Positions 27,227 through 38,330 of a stretch of DNA of 64,000 bases are shown here, piece after piece. How positions within the stretch are numbered: the stretch's first letter is position 1; each line of letters opens with the position of its first letter. A program made the translations under genes and the position numbers. The notes below the pieces were generated by a model. The model was not told the origin of the DNA. It searched no databases and saw only the letters and a program-made list of their open reading frames with translations. This DNA comes from Ficedula albicollis (lineage: Eukaryota; Chordata; Aves; Passeriformes; Muscicapidae): contig NC_021681.1 of NCBI RefSeq assembly GCF_000247815.1, forward strand, positions 12,712,567 through 12,776,566. The letters are read 5' to 3'.

Positions 27227-30200
27227 TGAGTATATTGTTTGCTGAAACAAATATATAAGTTTGCTGAAAAGAGAATTTATCTTGCTTATCAGCATGAGAC
27301 TGAGTACATTACAACCTTTCTTTTCCTTGCAGTTGAATGTTTTAAGTAAACTAAAATAAAATTCAAATTAAGACGGAATCACCAAACCCACTCCTGAAAA
27401 ACTCTGCATACTGCAAAGCTGGATCCATTTTGAAATCATCTGCTATTTTAACATTCACTTTAGGAGCAATCTGGATTGTACTTACTGTTTTAAAAGTCCC
27501 TTATATGACTCTTCCAGAGAAAAAGGGACTACAGGATCATTTGCAATTTTTTATCTGAGTTATGACTATTATGAAAATTTCCAGAAGAGGCCAGGTGTGC
27601 TCCAGCCTGATCTTTTCTACTTTACGCTGTTCTAGGAGCTAAGAAGCTCCAGAGGTCTTCCTCCTTGCTACAAGAAATGTATCTTTGGAAAAGCATCCCG
27701 GAGAAAAATGCAACACATAAGGCTGCCAGTCCCCAGGCTGCGTGGTTAAACAGCGTTTAGGAATCAAAACAGACAAGCAACTAGTACGAACATTTGTACA
27801 ATCCCTCCGAGACTGCAGAGAGCTTTTCTAACATTAGCGACCTCCTTAGGAGAGTTTCTGCTTCATAAATGCTTTTCACACAATTCTGCCCCTTCCCTCA
27901 AGCTCTTTCCGTTTAGTGAGTCCTGGTTCAGAAGCTCTGAGATGGTCACAAGGTGTGTGTTACCTGACACAGGGCGAAGAGGCTGTGACAGCAGATTACA
28001 GTGCTGGCAATTCGTACTAAATATTATTCAGTCGAGCTGATGGAAACTGTCAAATTCCCACTTCTTGTCATTAAAATCTACATCTTAGAGCATAATCAGT
28101 GGTTTGGGTTTCTTGCTCCACCCCGTTATTTGTCCAGGTTTGACATAGCTTCAGTAGGGTGAGATGGAAAAGGGGCTAATTAAGCTACTGAAAAAAACTA
28201 CTGTGCAAATCTTGCCACCAGTAACCTCTGCCAATTTTCCCTGCTCACAAACAGATTACTGACATCTTACAGAAAAGACTTAGGAATTCATCTTCTTGTT
28301 GGACTGAAAATATGGCACACCTCAAAACCTCTGCCACTTTGCTCCATTTAAGTAGAAATTTTTTTATGGTATAAAATCTGGAGCTTTATTTTACATATAA
28401 TGAATCATCTTGACCTGCTGCATCAACCACCCAGCAGGTGGTAGACCCAGCAGGCTCTCCTGGGAGAACTCAGCACATGCTTTGGTATTCTCATGAATAC
28501 AGCATGGTCAATTTGAGCTCTGGACCCAGGATTAAAATGTGCAGCCACATTTCAAGCTCCACCTTTGGGCTGCCCTGGCCTGTGTGCCTGCCCTGCTGCA
28601 GTCCCCTCTCTGGTTCAGACCAGCTGCTGAATCTTTCCCTGCTTACTTCACAGAGACTCTCTTATGTCTTACAGCAAGCATTGAGAAAACTCATTTTCAG
28701 CCTGGCAGGGTGCTTATCCTCACTATTGTTTTTGTGTCTTCTCCACTCAGTAAATGTTTTATGCTTCTGGGTTGTGCTTATCCTGATTGTGGAGTTTCCA
28801 TGCTCATGGAAAAATGCGTTCAAAGCAACCACCAGAGGAGGGTTACACAGCCAGCAGATTGCTGTGAGGTGCACATCAGATTTGTTCCAAAACCCCAGAG
28901 GCCACTTCAGCTACCTGGGACTAGTGGAATACAGGAGCATCTCACCAGACTGGCCACAGCCTTGCTGAAACAGCTGAAGAGGAAGGTGTAAGATAAAGTT
29001 GTTCAAAAGTTGATTTTTTTACTTGATGTGTGGAGAGACCTATGAAAGACCTGCCACTGTGGTGTATATGGAAAGGCTACCCTGACAGAAGTTGTGTTTG
29101 TTACACCCACAGCTCTCCAAATGGCTGGCAGTGAGGTGGCTGCACCCCCCAGCACAGGTCTCTGTCTGTGGCACTTGGGTTACCATCTGTACTTATGGTC
29201 TCACAGACAATGACAAACCAAGCCCCAGTAACTCCCAATTGGCACATGCTTACCAGCTCATTCCTGTTTCATTTCTAATATTTTTAAAACCAAAAATAAC
29301 CTTTCCCCTGATTCACCAGCCATAAACTTACTGGAATGTTCTACAGTGAGTCAATCAGTTTGTCATGCCAAGATCAGTAAGAAGTGATATTTTATAATTG
29401 CACATTAAAGGACTGAAATGATCTTTTGCATCTTTATTTACTTCTATTAGAAAATGTCTTGGCAGACTTAGCCATTAACATTTTCTGCTTTCTCAAGGAA
29501 AAGATAATTTATCCTCTTAAGGATATTAGACTCCTGTGTATTGTTTTTCCCCATTTGGTATCCTTGATTCCCCCTTCTGAACACTTGAGTGCTTGCAATC
29601 AGCACACAATGACACTTACTAATAACAACTGAACTACAACACCCCCATAATGTTGTTCTAACACCATATATAACTCCATATAACACCAGCAATGTGGAGC
29701 AGCTTCAGTGTGCAGAGATTTGAGTCTCTCCATACCTACATCTGTTTTCTTTTCCCTCTGGTAGTTCTGCTGTGGAGCGTGACCCCTGCTGAGCACAATG
29801 AGACCCAAAATCATGTCTTTTGCTGTGCTTCTGAGCCCCAATTCAAAATCTGGTGCTTGGCTTTAGTTTCTCAGAAACTGACAGATGCTGGATCAACACG
29901 AGGCATGCAGAAAGCTGTGTGCAATGTTCTCATGTCTTTGTTATGCTTATTATGTTCTCCTGGAGGTGGCCCACAAACAAATTCTGTAGCACACCTTCTT
30001 GTTACATTATATGCCACATTACCAGCAACAAGAGAAATATATGAGGCACATGTGGGAAAAGGGAGAAGAAATGTTATATGGCTAATCTGTATAACAGACC
30101 TCTAAATTTCACTGCTGCTTTATTTGCTTCAGTCAGTAACAGATAGAAAAATATTCCCTGATGAAATTGTCCTCTTTTTTTTTTTCCTGCTATATTTTGT

Positions 30201-30815
30201 CCTTATTAGTAACGGACATACACATAAATATAATCATAGATTGGAGCAGCTACTTCATCAGTTACAAGACTTCAAGTCTTGGGCACTCCTGGGTTCCCTG
30301 AGCTCTGCAATTCCTTTTTCTCTGCACCTTCCAGAGCACTAGAAAGTCCAAGCAAATTTAACTTGTTGCCCTCTCTTTCCCCAAGAGGGAGAAGAGAAAT
30401 ATATCAATCTTTATCCCCCAGAGAGAGAATATCTTGCATTCATGTCTATTTTTTTTCTCTAATTTTACAAGTCTGCTTAATAAGCCTTGGGGCCCTCTGT
30501 TGGCGTCTTAGAGCTCTGTTGGCCCTTCCATAAGAGACCACTGATGCAATCCTTAGGGTCCTTCTTTCTCCTCTCTGTTGTTTATGAACAGCTGACCAAC
30601 ATCTCCATAACCAAAAGTGAAAAAAGTCTATCCCTATTGGCAGGAAAAATAAGGATTATAGGCATCTGCATGCACGTTCCTTCAGACAGGCACTGTCCAC
30701 CAGTGTTAGAGATACATTAGTGAGCTAAAGAAAATCTGACACCCAGAATGACAGTGCCATGTACCACCAGAGAGATGCAACAGATGTTTTACAGCTATTG
30801 GCCCTTCCCAGCCAT
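27227..30815. other. Gene-free DNA, with CpG-retaining segment and chance open frames
   Basis: No exon is supported. From about 27,620 to 28,130 there are around twelve CpG dinucleotides in sequence that is not especially GC-rich, which is unusual here (see findings). Positions 28,438-28,991 carry the longest open frame in the window, 176 codons, overlapped by a 150-codon frame in another phase; both are unlike any protein I recognise and their mutual overlap argues for chance. A T11 run lies at 30,175-30,185. Confidence 0.6.
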
Positions 30816-30985
30816 GCATCTGAAGAGTAAATCCTCGGTGGTGGGGCTTACTGGTCCTTCCTCTGCATGGAGGGAGCTGAGCACTTTACCAAGATAAGCT
30901 GCATCTGAAGAGTAAATCCTCGGTGGTGGGGTTTACTGGTCCTTCCTCTGCATGGAGGGAGTTGAGCACTTTACCAAGATAAGAA
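30816..30985. repeat. Tandem duplication, two 85-bp copies
   Basis: The unit starting GCATCTGAAGAGTAAATCCT at 30,816 is repeated immediately at 30,901. The two copies differ at two positions, both C against T, before they diverge in the last two bases. There is no spacer. Confidence 0.96.
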
Positions 30986-31461
30986 CCCAAGGCACCTCAG
31001 ACCTTCACTCTTTCATTAGTGGGCTTTGAACTCCTGAGGCTGGGGAGCAGAGCAAGCCCTCCCTGAGCCTCATTCTTTCCTCCAGTCACCAGATCTCAAT
31101 CCTTCCTTGCTTAATAGGAAACTATTTGCTTTTTGGGTAGGATGTCTTCCTAAAGGGCAGGCTGGGTAAAAGACCTGGGGAAAGCCTAGAAGGTCTTTGA
31201 TATATTTAGCTAAAAAATGCCCGTCATAAGAACAGCTTAATACTGTTAAAAGTATAACTAACAATAATCACATTATGTGCAATTACATTATATGCAGTGA
31301 AAAACTATGCTAAGGTAATGTGTGAGGTTTATTCCATTTATTTTAAAAAATAGAAAAATTCCATGTATAAAAGTAATAAACCTTCTGCTCCCTATTTTCT
31401 AAAGAGTTTGATTAGCTGACTTTTTTTCCGAGCTTTGTAAATGAGAATTCTTAGTTTTCTT

Positions 31462-31480
31462 GTGGGGAAAATTTCCCCAC
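31462..31480. promoter_or_regulatory. 19-bp palindrome with GGGGAAA/TTTCCCC half sites
   Basis: GTGGGGAAA and TTTCCCCAC are perfect reverse complements around a single A. The half sites resemble one side of NF-kappaB-type motifs, but the spacing is wider than in the usual 9-11 bp site. Seen directly: the palindrome. Binding by any factor is inference only. Confidence 0.3.
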
Positions 31481-31850
31481 TTTTTCTCTACTCCACCCTC
31501 TCCTCCATATATTCTTTGCTTCTGAAGAAGTTTAGAAAGGAAATAAATCTTGAACAGTATCTGTGTTTCTTTGTTTGGGGAAAGAAAAATTTGAGGACAA
31601 AATTGTATTAAGGTTATTTTTGATTATAAATGTTCAAAATGTTTTTACAGCTCTATTTTTATTTATGGAGCATGGGATAGATTTATAATCTTTTCAGTGC
31701 TCTTTTACAGGCTAAGCATTTGGGGTAAAATGCCCATACAGCATGCTTGTGTTTCAACCATTGCTATATCCACAGGGGACAGAGCAGCCCAACACACAGC
31801 TCTGCAGGGCAAAAAAATGAAAGCCCAGCTGTGTTTCCCAAATATATGAG

Positions 31851-31887
31851 AACATATATAAATATGTAAAAACATATATAAATATGT
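31851..31887. repeat. Two-copy AT-rich repeat, 20-bp period
   Basis: ACATATATAAATATGT occurs twice, starting at 31,852 and 31,872, separated by AAAA. Each unit is itself close to palindromic. Simple local slippage is the likely origin. Confidence 0.85.
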
Positions 31888-34800
31888 CATCCATCAGATA
31901 ATCACATATGAAAATACAATGATTAGGAAACTATCATGCTGCTGGATTGCTTGGCTAACAGAAGCTCATCCCAGCAGCTTTCACATCTATAAAGCACTGA
32001 CAAGTTATCAAAACAGCACCAGGAAAGCAGCTCAGCACCATGCAAAGCCAACTTCCAGACTGCACTTCTGCCCACTGTTCTGCAAAGACCCTGTGTTATA
32101 CCCAGCCCTTTCTCTCTCACTGGGTTAGATGTGACCATAATATTTCTATCATGTGGGATTTGACAACATTGGTTCAGCAGCCCCAAGTGCTTCCACTCTC
32201 CACAATCTTGTTGAGAGTTGTTCCAATACTTGTTAACACTTGCAAGAAACTACGTGCAAACATGATATACTAAAAATGAGGCTGAGGTTTTGTTATTGCT
32301 AAACATACCAAGGTGTTCCAGAGTGCTTTAGGGTGTTCAATGCATTATTAGAAATAAGAGTTGGTTCTCTGTTTGCATGTCGTAGGACATGACATCATTT
32401 ATTCTAGACAGGCATTCCATTTCTGTATATTTGTTACTTTCTTATCTAAAATAAAACTACTGGGAAATAATCATGAGCAACTGATAGGTTCCCACTGACA
32501 AATTACAGTGTTATGCTGACACAGCATTGTAAAGTATTATTTACTGGACAAAGAGTTGGGAAATTTGGCGTTATTCAGGCAGAGGCTAAAGGCAGTCATT
32601 GTCAGCCACTGTAGCAGAGCCTGGTTTTCTGAGACATCACAGCTTTGGGAGCTATTTAGACTCATTTATATTGTGTGCAAAATAAATATCATCTGTGTGA
32701 ATGGTGAGTGTGAAATGTTAGAGATTTACACCTACTTCATATTTATGCTGTACTCCTTTAAGTAATTATAGAGACCAACAAAACTGACTAGATACTATTC
32801 TTATGGTTTGCATTTGTGGAGATGAAGCCTTAAAGCCTAAATTCCTCTCCTTCACAACCACTAAAAAGGAATTCAAAGCAAAAATAAAATACTGCCGACG
32901 TCATCTGAAACTGATGTAAGAGACAACTTTACTCTGATGTAAATGAGATTAAGCCCAAAGGAGAAGACAACTCACAGAGAATTTACAGATCTCACCTGTT
33001 TTCTTCTTTTTATTTCTGAAAATGAGGTTGCAGTGATAACAGCCTACAGCAGTCTCAGAGCTTTCTCTTTAGTTCCTCATATGTACATAATTGTTAACAG
33101 CTCTGTGTCAGCTCCTCTCCATGAGAGTTACAAAGGAAATTGCAGAGTTCCACCCTCAGACCTGCTCTTGCACTGATTTCAGACAGTAAGGTCTCAAATG
33201 TGCTTCAGCTCTCCCTCTCAGCAACAGATTTCATGACTATCAGGTCACCTACTTAATGCTACTCCAAAGTCCAAATTAAAAAGATGTTTGGACTTGGAGT
33301 TCCGACTTATGTGCCTAATATATTCCAGTTCAGTTAATTACTTTAATCTTGATCTGATCATCATCCTCCACCTGGAGCCATCCATCCACTAGTCACCTAA
33401 ACAGAGATAAATCCATTTTTCTTTCAAGCTGAGTTTTCCGATCTTTTAATTGGTGTCCAATTTAGGTCACAGAGAACAGGGAGGATAATGAATAAATCAT
33501 TATTCTTCCTCCATGCTTCAACCGGTCTTCCCTGCTGGTGGCTTCTTCCTCCACTGTACTATTGGAGCATGTACTTGGACCCTGTGTGGATGTCAGAGAA
33601 GGCAGCCTGTGTGTGCTGTAGCTAGCGTGTGTGTAGCATGTTGTCACCAAAGCAACATCTGTCTGATGACTCAGAGTAAAAGTGGTTCTGTTTGTTCTGT
33701 GTCAAAAAGAGAGAAATGCTACTTTGATGATCTAGCGTGCATCCGAGTACCAGACATATGCAGAATAGAGACAACCACAAGCTGCACAATCTGGTTTCAC
33801 CTCATATATTTCGGTTATTTTCCAAGGTTTTAAAAAAAATAAAATCCCCAAACCAAAAAACCATGAAACTGTAAAAACCCAGTTTAATTCTCTAGGCAGT
33901 GAACAGCCTTGTGGAACTTCTGAAGACCAAACAAAAAAACCAGTCTTCCCCATTTCTTCAAAGCACGGACCACCCATATATTAAATCATCTAACCTTGCC
34001 AAAATGATGATGGTAGGATCTGCCCATTTACGCACAGGAAGCAAACTGTTGAAATTTGTCCATTCTAAACACATGATTTTCAAATTATCAAAGTGAGATT
34101 TTCATTATACAAAGCAAAATAATCATCAGATTGCTAAGAGCTACAAGAGGATTTTATTTTGGTCGTGTGAAAGTTTTTCACATGGCATTCACAGCCGACT
34201 AGTGAAATCACTATTCTCAGTTACCAGCTTCACACACTTTCAAGAAACAATTTTCTGCAGCTGGTTGCACATAGCATTCTTTGAAAATTAGGAGTCTTTC
34301 AGGTATTTCAACATGAGCCTCCAGAGACTAAAGCATCAAATTATATTTGTCACCCTACAAAGTGTAGAGCTAAAGGTCCAGCTAAAGGCGTCCGTGATCC
34401 AGATGAGCTGCAAAGCTCCTGCCAATCATTCTGGGCAGCAGCAAGCTTGGGATGCCAGAGAATGTGGGGACTCAGGGGCAGATGACAGAGTGAATACTTT
34501 TGGGTCCATGCCCAAGTAGATTAGGGGAAATAAGAGCCTCCTGCTACTTAAGCATGGAGATACAGCTTCCAGGGAGGAGACGGGATCCGCCAGGAGCAAG
34601 GCTTGCCAAAGATGGTTTCTAACAGCTCAGCCAGCTCAGAAATCATCTTGTGATTTTAACAACCAGCTTTGCTGAAATGTGCTCCAACAGAGTCCTGCAG
34701 CTAGTTATGTTATAATGGAAAGGGCCTGTAGCCAGTTTGTAATCCAACTGCCTAAGAAGAGCAGGAAATTAGAGGGGATACTGCCATTACACCCGATGTG

Positions 34801-35320
34801 CCAGCTCAGACTCGCCACTCGGGAAGGCAGAGCTCAGGGCCACTCTTTTCAGATGAAGCAGCAGACAAGGTCTCCTGCCACAGAGAGGTGCAGTTCAGCA
34901 AAAGGCAAAGTCTAACCCTCCAGATTGCCAAGTCAGCTAAATTAAAATGTCATCCTCATGCACTAGAGTATTACTGCAGTCAGTCTGCTCATCATCTCTA
35001 TGAAGAGTTTTTACTGCTGTTTGTGCAATAACATCCCATCTTGAAATGGTGTTTGTTAAACTTGCACCATATTTCATTAACTCCTGCCATTTCCCATCAC
35101 AATATCTTTGAATTGCTGAATGTTATTCAATTTAGTTACTTGTTGGATTTCTTCCAGAGCTGTATGGCTCTGAGAACAGCACACAAAATAACAACATTGG
35201 CTTGTATTATTTTCAACAGCTCCCTTTGTTGTTTTCTGATGATGATAAATGTGTGGCGAAATAGCTGAGAATGTAATCAACAGTGCTGATTTTGTATTCA
35301 CCTATATTACAGTCTATTAT

Positions 35321-35478
35321 ATCTTTTGCAGTTTTAGTAGTCTATGACCTTTTATATTCTTAACACTGTAGTTGTTGCTTTTATAAGGGTAATTTTTTCA
35401 TCTTTTGCAGTTTTAGTAGTCTATGACCTTTAATATTCTTAACACTGTAGTTGTTGCTTTTACAAGGGTAATTTTTTT
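35321..35478. repeat. Tandem duplication, two 79-bp copies
   Basis: The unit starting ATCTTTTGCAGTTTTAGTAG at 35,321 recurs directly at 35,400. Three differences are visible (T/A, T/C and the terminal C/T). Only about a dozen bases separate it from the next duplication at 35,490. Confidence 0.95.
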
Positions 35479-35489
35479 GGTAATTTTTT

Positions 35490-35972
35490 CCCTCACCAAA
35501 ACCCAAGTGAAACTAGAAAACTTCTGTGGAAGTCTCTCGTGGAACAGAGAACAAAAATTAGCCCAAATTTTTCTTCAAAATTGTTAACAGTTCCTAAAAA
35601 ACACCAGAGAGGTGAAAGGCAAGATAAAAAGATAATGTGCTATGCTACTTTCCACTGTGAATGATTGATTTCCTAGCAGAAAAAACAATGTGAACCTTAA
35701 AAATTGAAGGTTTCCTTGTATACCTATAATGCCCTCACCAAAACCCAAGTGAAACTAGAAAACTTCTGTGGAAGTCTCTCGTGGAACAGAGAACAAAAAT
35801 TAGCCCAAATTTTTCTTCAAAATTGTTAACGGTTCCTAAAAAACACCAGAGAGGTGAAAGGCAAGATAAAAAGATAATGTGCTATGCTACTTTCCACTGT
35901 GAATGATTGATTTCCTAGCAGACAAAACAATGTGAACCTTAAAAATTGAATGTTTCCTTGTATACCTATAAT
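35490..35972. repeat. Tandem duplication, two 242-bp copies
   Basis: The unit starting CCCTCACCAAAACCCAAGTG at 35,490 is repeated at 35,732. I count three differences (A/G, A/C, G/T) along about 241 aligned bases, so the copies are near 99% identical. There is no spacer. Apart from the nested array at 56.4 kb it is the longest clean duplication in the window. Confidence 0.97.
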
Positions 35973-37939
35973 ATTGTAGCTTGGTCTGAGCAACCATCAC
36001 AGGTCTAGCTTATCATTAGAAGTTTGAAGGAAATCTCATGACCTGAATGTATACTCTGAAGCTTCTGTGTGATTTACCCATACAAGAACACATCTGACAA
36101 CTTTGCAAGGTCATGATACATAGATACATAGAACCAGCCAGACAGTTTACATGGAGCTGTCAAAGGGGTTGACACTGCACTAAAATTTCTCTCTGGCTTT
36201 AAATGCAGTTAATCAGGATCCTTAGATTTATCTCGTTCATGTAAGCGTTTGGCAAATCTTTATCCCCATTCTGCAGTAGGCATAGGACTAAAATCCTGCC
36301 CATAATTAAAGTACAAAAATTTATTTTCATTTCTGTCTCAGCTTGTCTTCCTTCTTCTGCCTGTAGGTTAGAGAGTCAAATCTGTTACTTTGAATTTAAA
36401 CCATTTAGAGACTGAAGTTACAAATTTTTATTTCCAAATTTAATATAAGGAGGGACACTTAAAAACATCCTTTCCCTTAACAGTTTTGGTAGGACTGTGC
36501 CACTGAGCTTGTTGTCTGGGGCTGGGTTCTGCACAATGCCATGCTGCAGGAGAGTGGGCTGCAAGGGCTGTGTTTTATAGTAACTTATCTAGACCAGCTG
36601 CAGAGAAAAAATCAGCAATAAAACTCAAATGATGTTTGTCATAAGCTTCTGCTCTTGCATCGCTGCATTTGTGTACATGAAATGTAATATACTAGTGAGA
36701 ATGTCCCCTGACATGGAGCTGATTTTTATATCCTTTAAATTTACCACGAGCTTTACAGATGCTGCAATCTCTTTTATTCCAGTTCTAGCAATTATAACGT
36801 AATCTGTGCTAACACTGCAGATTACTAGGGCAATTTTGAAGATAAATGATCGCATCTCCATTTCCATCTGCTGGTCCAATCAGAAAATGGTGAGAATAAA
36901 ATCTACCCCTTATATTGGTGCGTTTTGGTGCTTGTCTGGCAGTCTACCCAGTCAACTGTACTGGGCCATGAAGATGGGAAGAAGGCACCCAATTCTGCCT
37001 CCCTTAAGCCTCCATTTTCCAACTGTGCAAAGGTTCAAGTGTTAATCTTCCCCTCAGTGGGCATGCTCCAGGATGTGAGCGATGCATAGTTCTTTATGCT
37101 CAACAGAAGGTTTTTCTAATGTACGCTTGGCACATTGCTGTCCCTACAGCTGCCATAAGGACAAGCTCTGGTCAGAGTCCCTAGCCAAGCCACAGGCAGT
37201 CCTCATGTGAGTGTGGTGATACCACAGGGTGCTTCTGTTCATCAGGTTTTGTTGGTCTAAACTATATCCAGGTACCAGTTTGCAATAGATGGGCACTGAT
37301 TAAAAAACAAAACAAAACAAACACCTTCAGAACATGCTTAGATGTCTGTTGCTTTTAGAGCACAGACTAAACAGCCAAAACAAAACAAACACTTCTCCCT
37401 GCCAAAGCAGACAGACTTTTCCCTGCTTTCCTCCTCCCCCTCTCTCTCTAAAAAGCCTGTCTGAAGATTTTTCAAGAAAATTAGGTTTGCAAATCTCCTG
37501 AATATAATGGTATCAGGTCGTGCATAACTGCTCAGACATTTCACGTATCGTCAGGTGCAGGGTTTCATACCCTTGGAATGTGTTTCAATTCAATGATTAG
37601 AAAACAAAAATATTTGGGGGATAGGAAACTGGAAGAACAATGCAACTGTATTTTCAAGGGAATTATTTGCAGCACATTTCTACTAGTAATTATTTTTTGT
37701 TCTGGTTTGCAGCGCTTCTGCTTCTGGCATCTCATCTCCCTCACAGCAGCCAGCAATTGAATTAGAATCGTTGCTGAACAGCAAGAAAAATCTGTCATAG
37801 AAGTCATGTTGACAGACAACTTTGTTCTCTTCTCATTGCTATTTTCCCTTTATTGTATTTACATCTGAAAGTCCACACCTACAAGTGAGCAGAAACAGAC
37901 ACAAATGCTATTTGTCTAGCCTCTTCCTCCTTTGTCCTG

Positions 37940-38330
37940 CTTTTGTCTTTGGCGGAGCTCGCGTTGGGCCGCTCGCGTCGGGGGGAGATAACCAGCCAGT
38001 CTTTACTACCCACGGCGCCTGGCAGCACGCTAAAGCCTACCTTTTCTGCTGCACACTGTGGGAGCAGTGCCTGTCTCCCGTTATCATCCTGAATGACTAA
38101 CAGGAGGAAAAGGGGGTCCAATTCTTCCTCTGTAAACACTGGATGTCCCTGGTTGTGTGTATGGCGCTGTGCTTCTCTGTGTGACAGCACAGCGCCAACA
38201 GCACCTGGTCCACGGACCCAACACTTAAAGGCCAGTCCAACAGAGCTGCCTTTCTCAGAAAGCCACTGCAGATTATGTGTGGCGGGGGTTTGGGGTTGTG
38301 TTTTGGTGGGGGTTCTCCCCCTTGGACAAG
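37940..38330. other. CpG-dense GC-rich patch with hairpin
   Basis: About eleven CpG dinucleotides fall between 37,950 and 38,085, including two CTCGCG words, in a region where CpG is otherwise rare. Immediately downstream is a 12-bp-stem hairpin (38,162-38,197), then a G-run-rich stretch (38,283-38,312). A 151-codon minus-strand frame spans the patch but has no features of a known protein. Options are a small unmethylated regulatory island or a relatively recent GC-rich insertion that has not yet lost its CpGs. No target-site duplication was found by eye. Confidence 0.45.
38162..38197. repeat. Perfect 12-bp inverted repeat (hairpin)
   Basis: The left arm TGGCGCTGTGCT (38,162-38,173) and right arm AGCACAGCGCCA (38,186-38,197) are exact reverse complements with a 12-base loop. 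The stem is GC-rich and would be stable in single-stranded DNA or RNA. It is shorter than a typical microRNA precursor stem, and no RNA gene is claimed. Confidence 0.9.

Larger units (their letters stand above)
30986..35320. other. Gene-free AT-rich DNA
   Basis: No exon, RNA gene or transposon is recognised. A 19-bp palindrome lies at 31,462-31,480 and a 16-base AT-rich unit is repeated at 31,852 and 31,872. The interval 34,150-34,830 contains more CpG dinucleotides than its surroundings (about nine by eye) and could be weakly constrained, but open frames there are short and overlapping. Confidence 0.62.

Noticed and set aside
28438..28991. Two overlapping plus-strand open frames of 176 and 150 codons
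   Set aside because: They overlap in different phases, have no recognisable domain, and sit in a locally GC-richer stretch where long chance frames are expected.
38283..38312. G-quadruplex
   Set aside because: Only three runs of three or more G, and one loop is about twelve bases, so it fails the canonical pattern.
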